Part shown: piece after piece, positions 53,720 through 62,084 of the stretch
Layout: each line of letters starts with the position of its first letter
How positions within the stretch are numbered: position 1 is the stretch's first letter
Assembly (NCBI RefSeq): GCF_018129405.1
Contig: NZ_JAFCLP010000019.1
Span: 1-64,000, forward strand
Length of the DNA stretch: 64,000 nt
Direction: 5' to 3'
DNA from: Bradyrhizobium iriomotense
GTDB taxonomy: Bacteria; Pseudomonadota; Alphaproteobacteria; Rhizobiales; Xanthobacteraceae
Notes under the pieces: model-generated
Told to the model about the DNA's origin: nothing
Seen by the model: only the letters and a program-made list of their open reading frames with translations
Database searches by the model: none
Made by a program: the position numbers and the translations under genes

Positions 53720-55561
53720 ATGACGCCGCCTGCCACAGCCTTGCCCGTCGAACTGCCCCAGGCGTTCCTGGGGGTGGCGCGCTCGCTCACTGACAAGCTC
53801 TGGCGCGACCGGCTCGACGCCCGCGGGGCGGCCAAGGCGCTCGCCATCGTGCAGCGGCACCAGCTGCCGGAATTGCTGGCGCGGGTGCTGGCGGGTCGCG
53901 GTGTCGATATCGACGCCGTGCCCGACTTCCTCGATCCGACCATCCGCAAGCTGCTGCCGGATCCGTTCACGGTCACGGAGATGGAGGCGGCCGCAAAGCG
54001 GATCGCGGATGCGGCGGCGAGGGGCGAGAAGGTCGCGATCTTCGGCGACTACGACGTCGACGGCGCGACCTCGGCGGCGCTGTTGGCTTGGCACCTGCGC
54101 CATTGCGGGCTCGATCCGCTGATCCACATTCCCGACCGCATCTTTGAGGGCTACGGTCCGAACGTCGAGGCCGTGCGGGGGCTGGCGGCCAAAGGCGCCA
54201 CGCTGCTCGTCACCGTCGATTGCGGCACCACCAGCATCGAGCCGCTGGCGGAAGCAAAGCGCCTCGGCATGTCCGTCGTCGTGATCGACCACCATCAGGC
54301 CGGCACCGAGCTGCCGGAGGTCGATGCCCTGGTCAATCCGAACCGGCTCGATGATCTCTCGGGCCTTGGCCATCTCGCCGCCGTCGGGCTCGTGCTGGTG
54401 ACGCTGGTTGCCGTCAATCGCGAGCTGCGCCAGCGCGGCTTCTGGAGTACGGAGATGCCCGAGCCCGATCTGCTCGGCATGCTGCATCACGTCGCGCTCG
54501 GCACCGTCGCTGACGTCGCGCCGCTGATCGGCCTCAACCGCGCCTTCGTCGCCAAGGGTCTGATTGCGATGCGGCGCCGCGACCATATCGGCCATACCGC
54601 GCTGATGGACGTGGCGCGGCTCAACGGGCCGCCCGAGGCATGGCATCTCGGCTTCATGCTGGGGCCGCGCGTCAATGCCGGCGGCCGCATCGGTCGCGCC
54701 GATCTCGGCGTGCGGCTGCTGCTCGAAGGCGACAGCGTCGAGGCGGCGCGGATCGCGGCCGAGCTCGATCGCCTCAACAGCGAGCGCCGTGTCATCGAGC
54801 AGGCCGCGGAAGCGCAGGCCGAAGCCGAGGCGCTCGCTTCGATCGGTCTCGAGGACAAGCTCGGCGTCATCGTCACGGCGTCGGAAGGCTGGCATCCGGG
54901 CGTGGTCGGTCTCGTTGCCTCGCGCCTGAAGGAGAAGTTTTCGCGGCCCGCCTTCGCCATCGCGCTGGAGCCGGGCGGTATCGGCACCGGCTCGGGCCGC
55001 TCGATCGCCGGCGTCGATCTCGGCAAGGCGGTGCGGCAGGCGGTCGCCGATGGCATTCTGCTGAAAGGCGGCGGCCACGCGATGGCCGCGGGCGTGACGC
55101 TGCGGAAGGAGAAGCTCGCCGAATTCCGCGCCTATCTCGAGCACGCGCTGGCGCGCGACGTCGCCGAAGCGCGCCACGTCAATGAACTCTATATCGACGG
55201 CGCGGTCTCCGCGCGCGCGGTGACGACGGAGCTTGCGACCACGCTCAATCGCGCCGGTCCCTTCGGCAGCGGCAATCCGGAGCCCGTGCTGGCACTGCCG
55301 GGGCATCAGCTCGTGTTTGCCGACGAGGTCGGGCAGGCGCATCTGCGCCTGCGCTTCAAGTCTGGCGACGGCGCCATCGTCAACGGCATCGCGTTCCGCT
55401 CGGTCGGCCAGAAGCTCGGCAATGCGCTGCTCGCCAATCGCGGCCAGCAGATGCATGTCGCGGGCTCGTTGTCGGTCGACCGCTACCAGGGCGCCGAACG
55501 GGTGCAATTCCGCGTCGTCGACGTCGCGCTACCGGACCAGGGGCCATCCGTGATTAGATGA
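53720..55561 (+). CDS. recJ: Single-stranded-DNA-specific exonuclease RecJ
   Basis: 613 residues; degrades single-stranded DNA 5' to 3' in recombination and mismatch repair. The DHH motifs are intact: FGDYDVDGATSAAL near 110-123, DCGTTS near 169, DHHQAGTELP near 190 and ALGTVADVAPL near 260. The DHHA1 domain has GGGHAMAAGVT. The length is usual for RecJ. The ATG at 53720 is close to the start of similarity; a longer frame reaches 53606. Confidence 0.96.
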   Translation: MTPPATALPVELPQAFLGVARSLTDKLWRDRLDARGAAKALAIVQRHQLPELLARVLAGRGVDIDAVPDFLDPTIRKLLPDPFTVTEMEAAAKRIADAAARGEKVAIFGDYDVDGATSAALLAWHLRHCGLDPLIHIPDRIFEGYGPNVEAVRGLAAKGATLLVTVDCGTTSIEPLAEAKRLGMSVVVIDHHQAGTELPEVDALVNPNRLDDLSGLGHLAAVGLVLVTLVAVNRELRQRGFWSTEMPEPDLLGMLHHVALGTVADVAPLIGLNRAFVAKGLIAMRRRDHIGHTALMDVARLNGPPEAWHLGFMLGPRVNAGGRIGRADLGVRLLLEGDSVEAARIAAELDRLNSERRVIEQAAEAQAEAEALASIGLEDKLGVIVTASEGWHPGVVGLVASRLKEKFSRPAFAIALEPGGIGTGSGRSIAGVDLGKAVRQAVADGILLKGGGHAMAAGVTLRKEKLAEFRAYLEHALARDVAEARHVNELYIDGAVSARAVTTELATTLNRAGPFGSGNPEPVLALPGHQLVFADEVGQAHLRLRFKSGDGAIVNGIAFRSVGQKLGNALLANRGQQMHVAGSLSVDRYQGAERVQFRVVDVALPDQGPSVIR

Positions 55562-55652
55562 CGCATGATCCCTCGCGACAAACGCGGAACGCGTTTGCGC
55601 GGAGATCATGCGCAAAAGGTAACTCGCTCAAACAACAAAAAAGGGAGTGAAC

Positions 55653-56462
55653 ATGGCAGGGCAGGTTGAGGGCAAGGTCGCGCTGGTGACGGGCGGCGCC
55701 TCGGGCATCGGCGAAGCCATCGTCGAGCTGTTCGCGCGCGAGGGCGCCACCGTCATTGCAACCGACATCGACGAACTGCGCGGCCCCGAACTCGCGCGGC
55801 GCATTACAAAAGCCGGTGGCAAGGCGATCTTCCTGGAGCAGGACGTCACCAGCGAGGAGCGCTGGATCGAGGTCGTCGCGGACATCGCCAAGCGCTACGG
55901 CCGGCTCGATGCACTCGTCTCCAACGCCGGCATCGGCATTTCCGTGCCCTCGATCGTCGACATGACGCTCGCTGACTGGCGCAGGCAGAATGCGATCAAT
56001 CTCGATGGCGTCTTCCTCTCGGTCAAGCACTGCCTGCCGTTGATGCGCAAAACCGGCGGCGGCTCGATCGTCATGATGTCCTCGCTCGCGGGCCTGCGCG
56101 GCTCGCCGGGCCTCTCGGCCTATTCGCTGACCAAGGGCGGCGTGCGGCTGTTCGCCAAGTCGATCGCAATGGAGTGCGCGGCCGCCGGCGACGGCATCCG
56201 CGTCAACTCAGTCCATCCCGGCATCATCGACACGCCGATCTGGGGCAAGATCCCGACCGGCGCGACCGGTGCCGGTCAGAACGCCCCGATCGATCCGGAG
56301 GAGCGCGCGCGGGTCGTCACGCCATTGGGCCGCGCCGGGCAGGCTGCCGAAATCGCCTCCGGCGTGCTGTATCTGGCCTCCGACGCCTCGCGCTACGTCA
56401 CCGGCAGCGAGCTCGTCATCGATGGCGGCATGAATGCCGGCGGCGTGCCGCGGCGCGCTTGA
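55653..56462 (+). CDS. SDR-family oxidoreductase
   Basis: 269 residues. ALVTGGASGIGEAIVELFAREGA at about 10-32 binds NAD(P); NAGIG near 89 and the catalytic SLAGLRGSPGLSAYSLTKGG (Ser, Tyr, Lys) near 145-164 follow. The end YVTGSELVIDGGMNAGG is standard. A long loop (IWGKIPTGATGAG) lies before the last strand. The ATG at 55653 follows AAAAAAGGGAG. It is 96 bp upstream of a class II aldolase-like gene and probably shares its transcript. Confidence 0.94.
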   Translation: MAGQVEGKVALVTGGASGIGEAIVELFAREGATVIATDIDELRGPELARRITKAGGKAIFLEQDVTSEERWIEVVADIAKRYGRLDALVSNAGIGISVPSIVDMTLADWRRQNAINLDGVFLSVKHCLPLMRKTGGGSIVMMSSLAGLRGSPGLSAYSLTKGGVRLFAKSIAMECAAAGDGIRVNSVHPGIIDTPIWGKIPTGATGAGQNAPIDPEERARVVTPLGRAGQAAEIASGVLYLASDASRYVTGSELVIDGGMNAGGVPRRA

Positions 56463-56558
56463 GCGGCGCAGGGCAGGGTGGCGGTCGCAGGGGCTGACGC
56501 GCAGGCGCAGCCCCTGTACAACGTCGGCAACTTCCGACCGACAGAGGTGTCCATCGCC

Positions 56559-57356
56559 ATGGCGCACAGCCTTCATTCGCCTGCTTCCTCGCCCGCGCCA
56601 TTCCGCTCGAACCGGCCGGACCTTGCCACCGACGCAATCCGGACCGCGCGCGAGGACCTCGCCGCCTGCTTCCGCATGGCCGCGCGCAACGGCTTTGAAG
56701 AGGGCATCTGCAACCACTTCTCGGCCGTCGTGCCCGGCCATGACGATCTCTTCCTGGTCAACCCCTACGGCTACGCCTTCCGCGAGCTGACGGCGTCAAA
56801 ACTCCTGATCTGCGACTTCCACGGCAACGTGCTCGACGGCGAGGGCTTGCCCGAGGCGACCGCGTTCTACATCCATGCCGAGATGCACAGGCGCCTGCCG
56901 CGCGCCAAGGTCGCCTTCCACACCCACATGCCCTACGCTACGGCGCTGTCGATGACCGAGGGCGATCCGCTGATCTGGGCCGGTCAGACCGCGCTGAAAT
57001 TCTACGGGCGCACCGCGGTCGATCGCGACTACAACGGCCTCGCGCTCGACAACCGCGAAGGCGCGCGCATCGCCTCCGCCGTCGGCGATGCCGACATCGT
57101 CTTCATGAAGCATCACGGCGTGATGGTGCTGGCCCCGACCATCGCGGAGGCCTGGGACGATCTCTATTACCTCGAGCGCGCCGCCGAGGTGCAGGTGCTC
57201 GCGATGTCGACGGGACGCAAAGTGCTGCCGGTCGATCCGGCTGTTGCGGCCGAAACATACAAGCAGATGCGCGGGGGCGATTCCGAATCCGCACGGCTGC
57301 ATCTCGCCGCGATCCGGCGCCAGCTCGATGCCGAGGAGCCGCAGTACAGGCACTGA
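56559..57356 (+). CDS. Class II aldolase/adducin-family protein
   Basis: 265 residues. NGFEEGICNHFSAVVPGHDDLFLVNPYG near 45-72 and the zinc-binding pair in KVAFHTHMPYATALS, with a third histidine in FMKHHGVMVLAPTI, match class II aldolases such as fuculose-phosphate aldolase. Many members are decarboxylases or sugar aldolases; the substrate is unknown. The ATG at 56559 (MAHSLHSP) is preferred over an upstream GTG at 56478. Its pairing with an SDR suggests a short sugar or acid catabolic step. Confidence 0.9.
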   Translation: MAHSLHSPASSPAPFRSNRPDLATDAIRTAREDLAACFRMAARNGFEEGICNHFSAVVPGHDDLFLVNPYGYAFRELTASKLLICDFHGNVLDGEGLPEATAFYIHAEMHRRLPRAKVAFHTHMPYATALSMTEGDPLIWAGQTALKFYGRTAVDRDYNGLALDNREGARIASAVGDADIVFMKHHGVMVLAPTIAEAWDDLYYLERAAEVQVLAMSTGRKVLPVDPAVAAETYKQMRGGDSESARLHLAAIRRQLDAEEPQYRH

Positions 57357-57366
57357 AAGTAGGGAT

Positions 57367-57457
57367 GTCATTCCGGGGCGAGGCGAAGCCTCGAACCCGG
57401 AATCCAGAGATTGTAGCGCGAGATTCCGGGTTCTCGCTACGCGAGCCCCGGAATGAC
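57367..57457. repeat. Palindromic repeat, family B, copy 2
   Basis: A 91 bp element with ends GTCATTCCGGGGCGAGGCG and CGAGCCCCGGAATGAC, and inner CCCGGAATC and GATTCCGGG. It shares its ends with the copy at 29256-29354. It lies between the aldolase-like gene and the convergent transglycosylase gene and can serve as a bidirectional hairpin. Confidence 0.9.
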
Positions 57458-57464
57458 GGGATAC

Positions 57465-58694
57465 CTACGACCCCTGCCGCAGCTTCGCCAGCACCTTCAG
57501 TCCGCCATAGCCGTCGGCCGGCGTGATGCCGGCGCGCTGCTGAAAATCCTTGATCGCCTTCATGGTGTCGTTGCCGACGCGGCCGTCGGTGCCGCCGGTG
57601 TCGAAACCGGCCTTGGTCAGACGCGTCTGCATCTCCTGCACCTCCGCGAGCGTCAACGCGCGCTCGGAGCCGGGGAAGGGCTGGATGAAAGGCGGCGCGC
57701 CGAGGCAGCGGTCGCCGAGATGGCAGATCGCCAGCGCATAGTTCATCGAGGGATTGTAGCTCTTCACCGAGTAGAAGTTCGGCCCCAGCAGGAACGTCGG
57801 TCCGCCCGCAACCGGCGTCCACATCTGCGCCGAAGCGTTGGGCTGCGGAAACGGCTGGCCGTCGGCGCGGGTGACGCCCGCTGAAGCCCAGGCCGCATAG
57901 GTCCGGCTGCCGCTCATCTCGCCTGATGCGCGGACCTCGTAGCCCCAATGCTCGCCGCGATGCCACTTGCCGCGATTGACGAGATATTTTGCGGTCGAGC
58001 CCAGCGCATCGTCGGGCTTGCCGAACGGCGAGACCTTGCCGTCGCCGTCATAGTCGATGCCGACATTGAGCCAGACTTCCGGCATCCATTGCGAATGCCC
58101 CATCGCGCCGGCCCAGGAGCCCTTCATCTCCTCGGGCGTGCTCCAGCCCTTGTCGACGATGCGCAGCGCGTTGATCAGCTCGGTCTCCCAATAGGCCTTG
58201 CGGCGCGGCTCGTTCCAGGCCAGCGCGGCGAGCGAGGGAAATACCGGCGTCATGTGGTTCTGCTGCACCAAGGGATCGCCATAGGCGGACTCGACGCCCC
58301 ACAGCGCCAGCAGCGTGCCGCGCTCGACGCCGAAATCGCGCTCGATGCGTGCGAGCAGCGCCTCGTTGTTCTTCAGCGCAATCTTGCCGTTGATGATGCG
58401 CCAGTCCGAGACGCGGCGGTTGATGTATTGCCACACCTGCTCGTGGAATTCGGGCTGGTTGCGCATCTGCTTGAACACGCTCATGTCGGGCTCGACCCGC
58501 CCCATCGCGCGCTGCCAGGTCGCGGCCGAGATTCCCTTGGCCATCGCGCGTGCGCGAAAGGTCTCGCGCCATTCGTCGAAGCCGGCAGGCGCGGCGAGAA
58601 CGCGCGTCGGGAGCGCCAGCAATGCGGCTGCACCGAGCGTCGACTGGAGCAGGGCGCGGCGGGTGTGACAGGGCGAGGAATCAGCGTGCTTCAT
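57465..58694 (-). CDS. MltB-type lytic murein transglycosylase
   Basis: 409 residues. A twin-arginine-like signal, TRRALLQSTLGAAALLA, ends near VLAAPA. The catalytic region has ALWGVESAYGDPLVQQ with the active glutamate, then GSWAGAMGHSQWMPE and YDGDGKVSPFGKPDDALGS, all MltB-like. A C-terminal peptidoglycan-binding domain (LTLAEVQEMQTRLTKAGFDTGGTDGRVGNDTMKAIKDFQQRAG) completes it. It cleaves glycan strands with formation of 1,6-anhydromuramic acid in the periplasm. Confidence 0.94.
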   Translation of the reverse strand: MKHADSSPCHTRRALLQSTLGAAALLALPTRVLAAPAGFDEWRETFRARAMAKGISAATWQRAMGRVEPDMSVFKQMRNQPEFHEQVWQYINRRVSDWRIINGKIALKNNEALLARIERDFGVERGTLLALWGVESAYGDPLVQQNHMTPVFPSLAALAWNEPRRKAYWETELINALRIVDKGWSTPEEMKGSWAGAMGHSQWMPEVWLNVGIDYDGDGKVSPFGKPDDALGSTAKYLVNRGKWHRGEHWGYEVRASGEMSGSRTYAAWASAGVTRADGQPFPQPNASAQMWTPVAGGPTFLLGPNFYSVKSYNPSMNYALAICHLGDRCLGAPPFIQPFPGSERALTLAEVQEMQTRLTKAGFDTGGTDGRVGNDTMKAIKDFQQRAGITPADGYGGLKVLAKLRQGS

Positions 58695-58826
58695 GGGCAC
58701 ATTCTAGCCGGAAACATGGCCCGTGTGAGTCGGTTCCTGGAACAGAAGACCAGGCGCTGGGAACAAACTGTCGCACTGCTGCATTCCCTCCGAACATGGT
58801 CTGTTCATCCAAGTATTCGAGGTGGA

Positions 58827-59078
58827 ATGAAGATACGCGCGCATGCGGAAAGCCATGTCGTGGAGCTCGACGACGGATCGCAATGGCAGATCTTTCCCGG
58901 CGACCTCGCGACCACGCTGAGCTGGAAGCCTGAGACCGATCTGCACCTGGGGCCGAGCGGCGACCGGTTGAGCTCGCATGTGCTGGTGAACGCTGCGGAC
59001 CAGACCCGTGTCCGCGTGATCGCCGCAGGCGAGACCTGGTCGGATGGCGAAGTTAAGAAATCGTTGAAGGGCGGATAG
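58827..59078 (+). CDS. Small hypothetical protein
   Basis: 83 residues from an ATG with AGGTGG upstream. The sequence is beta-rich and polar (SHVVELDDGSQWQIFPGDLATTLSWKPETDLHLG) and ends in a lysine/glycine tail. It looks like a small soluble beta-barrel domain; no signal or membrane segment is present. No family was recognised. A 132 bp gap separates it from the divergent transglycosylase gene. Confidence 0.7.
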   Translation: MKIRAHAESHVVELDDGSQWQIFPGDLATTLSWKPETDLHLGPSGDRLSSHVLVNAADQTRVRVIAAGETWSDGEVKKSLKGG

Positions 59079-59162
59079 GCCGCCCTTCTGCAAGCCTGAA
59101 TATCCCCAAATTTAAGCCTCGCGCTTTACCGTCGGTTCGCTCTTGTCGCGCAAGATGTGCGC

Positions 59163-59345
59163 ATGCGTGAACTATTCGAGATCATCCGTGCCAATCCCTG
59201 GCCTTTCGGAGCCGGCTTGTTCGTCGTGATCCTGATGATCATCGCCGAGAACTTTCGCCGCGGCATTCAAGGCGATGGCGCCGGCGGCGACCTCCCGGAT
59301 TTTGATGATGGCGGGGGATGCGGCGACGGAGGCGGCGGCGACTAG
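59163..59345 (+). CDS. Small membrane peptide with Gly/Asp-rich tail
   Basis: 60 residues from the ATG at 59163; an in-frame GTG lies at 59157. One hydrophobic helix (WPFGAGLFVVILMIIAENF) is followed by a short basic turn and a tail, DFDDGGGCGDGGGGD, with a single cysteine. The tail resembles the Gly/Cys-rich ends of some small rhizobial membrane proteins. Function unknown. The convergent MarR gene ends 6 bp downstream. Confidence 0.6.
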   Translation: MRELFEIIRANPWPFGAGLFVVILMIIAENFRRGIQGDGAGGDLPDFDDGGGCGDGGGGD

Positions 59346-59351
59346 GCCCGC

Positions 59352-59870
59352 CTAGTCCTCCTGCAGATCTGCGGCGATTCCGGCGAGCCAGCGCCGGACC
59401 GTGGTTTCAGCCTTGGCATCCAGATTACGGGCGAGGCGCTTCTCCAGCGCGATCACGCGTTCCCTGCAGGCCTTCAGCAACGTCGCCCCGCGCGGCGTCA
59501 ACGTCCATTGCTGGATGCGGCCGTGGACGGGATGCGGCGTCATCACAATCGCGCCGTCACGCTCGAGATTGCGGATGATGACGCCGACGGTCTGCGGCGT
59601 CAGGAAGGTGAGGCGGGCGACGTCGGCGCCGGATAGTCCCGGATAGGCGTTCAGCATCGTCAGCGCCGCGAATTGCGGCGACGTCACGCCGAGATCGGCC
59701 AGCGTTCGCTCCATCGTCAGGCGGACCGCGGCATGGGCCTGACGCAAGAGATAGCCGAGATAGCCCTCTTCGCCGCGCTTGCCTTCGCCGGGCGCGGGCA
59801 CGCGAACGGCAGTCGGCCTGGGCGTTTCCCGCCGGGCTTTCGATCTCGTGACATCAGCAGTCTTGCGCGA
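59352..59870 (-). CDS. MarR-family regulator
   Basis: 172 residues. A 35-residue basic leader (SRKTADVTRSKARRETPRPT) precedes the winged-helix domain, with DLGVTSPQFAALTMLNAYPGLSGADVARLTFLTPQTVGVIIRNLERDGAI typical of MarR. It is divergent from an AhpD-like/cupin pair with operator repeats directly in front, so it likely represses that unit and itself. I chose the ATG at 59870. Confidence 0.92.
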   Translation of the reverse strand, partial: SRKTADVTRSKARRETPRPTAVRVPAPGEGKRGEEGYLGYLLRQAHAAVRLTMERTLADLGVTSPQFAALTMLNAYPGLSGADVARLTFLTPQTVGVIIRNLERDGAIVMTPHPVHGRIQQWTLTPRGATLLKACRERVIALEKRLARNLDAKAETTVRRWLAGIAADLQED

Positions 59871-59873
59871 CAT

Positions 59874-59906
59874 GTAAGTGCTCTTATACAATGTAAGTAT
59901 TCTTAC
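59874..59906. promoter_or_regulatory. Two MarR-type operator repeats
   Basis: GTAAGTATTCTTAC (59893-59906) is a perfect inverted repeat with a 4 bp centre. A second, weaker copy, GTAAGTGCTCTTATAC, starts at 59874, 19 bp upstream. Both lie between the divergent MarR and AhpD-like genes; the first overlaps the likely MarR leader. Confidence 0.85.
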
Positions 59907-59927
59907 AATAACACGAGGTCTACGGCA

Positions 59928-60407
59928 ATGTCACACGCCCGCAGCGAATATGAGGATTTCAAGCGGATCGCGCCGGACGCGTATGATCTGGTGCTGGCGC
60001 TGGGCCAGCTGGCGGCCAAGGCGGGTCTCGACAAGCAGCTGCTCGAATTGGCCAAGCTGCGCGCCTCGCAGATTAATGGCTGTGCCTTCTGCGTTCAGCA
60101 CCACGTCCTCTTGTCGGAGCGGATCGGCGTGCCCGTCGACAAGCTCCATCTGGTCGCGGTCTGGCGCGAGGCGCCGATCTTTTCCGCGCGCGAGCGGGCG
60201 GCACTGGCCTGGGCCGAGGCGCTGACCTGTCTGCCCGATGGCGTCAGCGAGGAGGTCTACGCGGAAGCGTCTCGCGAATTCTCCGAGACGGAACTGACGT
60301 ATCTGACCTCGGCGGTCGCCTCGATCAACGTTTGGAACCGTTTTGGCGCGGCGTTTCGCTGGACGCCGGCGAAGCGGCCGGTCGCGGCGACCGCCGCTGC
60401 ATCCTGA
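59928..60407 (+). CDS. Carboxymuconolactone decarboxylase-family (AhpD-like) protein
   Basis: 159 residues. ELAKLRASQINGCAFCVQHHVLLSERIGV at about 40-68 contains the CxxC pair C52 and C55 with H59, the AhpD redox-active motif. This favours alkylhydroperoxidase-type chemistry over the lactone decarboxylase. The rest is all-helical, as in the family. It is the first gene after the MarR operators and is followed 19 bp later by a cupin gene. Confidence 0.93.
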   Translation: MSHARSEYEDFKRIAPDAYDLVLALGQLAAKAGLDKQLLELAKLRASQINGCAFCVQHHVLLSERIGVPVDKLHLVAVWREAPIFSARERAALAWAEALTCLPDGVSEEVYAEASREFSETELTYLTSAVASINVWNRFGAAFRWTPAKRPVAATAAAS

Positions 60408-60426
60408 TAGACAAGGAGAGATCCCG

Positions 60427-60930
60427 ATGACAGCCATGAGCTTTTCTGCCGCGCAACGTCCGACGCCGTCAGGTTCGGCAGTGCTCGCCGTCGTCGCGGG
60501 TCTCGCCTGCGCGTTCGCAATCGGCAAGGCGCTGCCGTTGACGATCGACACTGTCCCCGGCGCGCTGGCGCCACTCTGCGCCACCGCGGCCGAGAGTTCG
60601 CCGCTCGACAAGGTCGAGCCGATCGGCTCTTACGCATTGCCGAACGTGCCGGGCAAGCGCGTCACGATCGTGCGCGTGTTCTATGGTCCCGGCGGGTTTT
60701 CGCGGCCGCATCGCCATGCCGGCTCGGTGACGGCCTACGTCACCAAGGGCGAGATCCGCTCCCAGCTCGGCGGCGGCCCGGTCGAGACGTTTGGCGTTGG
60801 CCAGTCGTTCTTCGAGCCGCCGGGCTCGACGCATCTCGTATCGGCGAACGCGAGCGCGACAGAGCCGGCCGAATTGATCGCGGTGTTCGTCGCGGACGAA
60901 GGCGCGCAGCTGACGACGTATCTGGAGTGA
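60427..60930 (+). CDS. Cupin-domain protein with N-terminal membrane segment
   Basis: 167 residues from the ATG at 60427. A hydrophobic segment (SAVLAVVAGLACAFAIG) near 17-33 suggests export or anchoring. The cupin core has FYGPGGFSRPHRHAGSVTAYVTKGEIRSQLGGG and GQSFFEPPGSTHLVSANAS, with the metal histidines in RPHRH and STH. It resembles the exported cupin at 37969-38391 in layout (both have ALPNVPGK). It is co-transcribed with the AhpD-like gene. Confidence 0.88.
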   Translation: MTAMSFSAAQRPTPSGSAVLAVVAGLACAFAIGKALPLTIDTVPGALAPLCATAAESSPLDKVEPIGSYALPNVPGKRVTIVRVFYGPGGFSRPHRHAGSVTAYVTKGEIRSQLGGGPVETFGVGQSFFEPPGSTHLVSANASATEPAELIAVFVADEGAQLTTYLE

Positions 60931-60932
60931 TC

Positions 60933-61009
60933 GTAGCCCGGGTGAGCGAAGCGACACCCGGGGCAGTCGTCGTAAAAGTCCCGGATGTCGCTTCGCTCAT
61001 CCGGGCTAC
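60933..61009. repeat. Palindromic intergenic repeat
   Basis: A 77 bp inverted repeat with arms GTAGCCCGGGTGAGCGAAGC and GCTTCGCTCATCCGGGCTAC around a central CAGTCGTCGTAAAAG region. It lies between the convergent cupin and solute-binding protein genes and can form a bidirectional hairpin. Confidence 0.92.
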
Positions 61010-61029
61010 GCAATCAGCGGGCTCTCTCG

Positions 61030-61938
61030 TCAGCCCCCATACGACGCCGGATCAGGATTGTCCGACGGATGCTCAAACGACTTCTTCATCGAGACCGGCA
61101 TCGGCACGTGGAAGTTCAGGCCGCGCGGCGGCACCGGCTCCATGAACCATTTGTTGTAGATCTTCTCGATCTCCGGGCTCTTGTAGAGTCTTGCGGTGGC
61201 CCGATCGACCACGGCCTTGAATGGTGCGTCGTCCTTGCGCAGCATGATGCCGTAGGGTTCGGGATCGGAAAAAGCGCCGGTGCTGATGGCGTAGAGCGAC
61301 GGATCCTTCGCCGAGGCAATCATGGACGCAAGCTGGATGTCGTCCATGACGAAGGCTACCGCGCGGTCGGTCTCGACCATCAGGAACGCTTCCGGGACAT
61401 CCTTGGCATTCATCACGGTGATGCCGAGCGAGCGCGCCGCATTGGCCTTGTTGAGCTGGGTGATGTTGGTGGTGCCGGAGACCGAGACGACGGCCTTGCC
61501 CTTGAGGTCATCGACCTGATCGAGCTTCGAAGCCTTCTTCGACACGAAGCGGCTTGCCGTGAGGAAATGGGTGTTGGTGAACCAGACCTGTTTCTGGCGC
61601 TCCGCGTTGTTGGTGGTTGAGCCGCATTCGAGATCGATGGTGCCGTTGGCCATCAGCGGAATGCGGTTGGACGAGGTGACCAGGTTCTCGTTGACCGCGA
61701 GCTTGTCCAGCTTGAGTTCGGCCTTGATCTCCTCGACGATCTTCATGCAGATGTCGATGGCGTAGCCGACGGTCTTCTGCTTCTCGTCGATGTAGCTGAA
61801 GGGTACGGAACTGTCGCGCACGCCGAGTGTGATCGCGCCGGTGTCCTTGATCTTCTTCAGCGTACCGGTCAATTCCTCCGCATGAGCCGGCACGGCGAAT
61901 GCAACGGCCAGAACGACCGCCGTGGTGAGACAACGCAT
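61030..61938 (-). CDS. Amino-acid-type ABC solute-binding protein
   Basis: 302 residues from the ATG at 61938. A signal peptide ends AVPAHA. The family-3 binding fold has TGTLKKIKDTGAITLGVRDSSVPFSYIDEKQKTVGYAIDIC, and NRIPLMANGTIDLECGSTTNN, as in glutamate/aspartate binders such as GltI. No permease or ATPase gene is adjacent, so it serves a transporter encoded elsewhere or has another role. Confidence 0.93.
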   Translation of the reverse strand: MRCLTTAVVLAVAFAVPAHAEELTGTLKKIKDTGAITLGVRDSSVPFSYIDEKQKTVGYAIDICMKIVEEIKAELKLDKLAVNENLVTSSNRIPLMANGTIDLECGSTTNNAERQKQVWFTNTHFLTASRFVSKKASKLDQVDDLKGKAVVSVSGTTNITQLNKANAARSLGITVMNAKDVPEAFLMVETDRAVAFVMDDIQLASMIASAKDPSLYAISTGAFSDPEPYGIMLRKDDAPFKAVVDRATARLYKSPEIEKIYNKWFMEPVPPRGLNFHVPMPVSMKKSFEHPSDNPDPASYGG

Positions 61939-62084
61939 GTGCTTCCCTTCTTCCAGTTTGCCTGGCGAGAGCAAAGCAATTCCGGGGCCAGAGAAGGCGC
62001 GATGTTTCGGGAAGGTCTTGACGTCGATCCGGTCAGTCTGCGCGCGCATGGGGCGGGGAGATGCGCGATGAGGCGGTAACTGCC

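Noticed and set aside
53573-55507. 644-codon minus-strand frame opposite recJ
   Set aside because: It mirrors recJ codons in a high-GC genome, has His/Arg/Asp-rich low-complexity content and no recognisable domain, while recJ on the plus strand has all its motifs.
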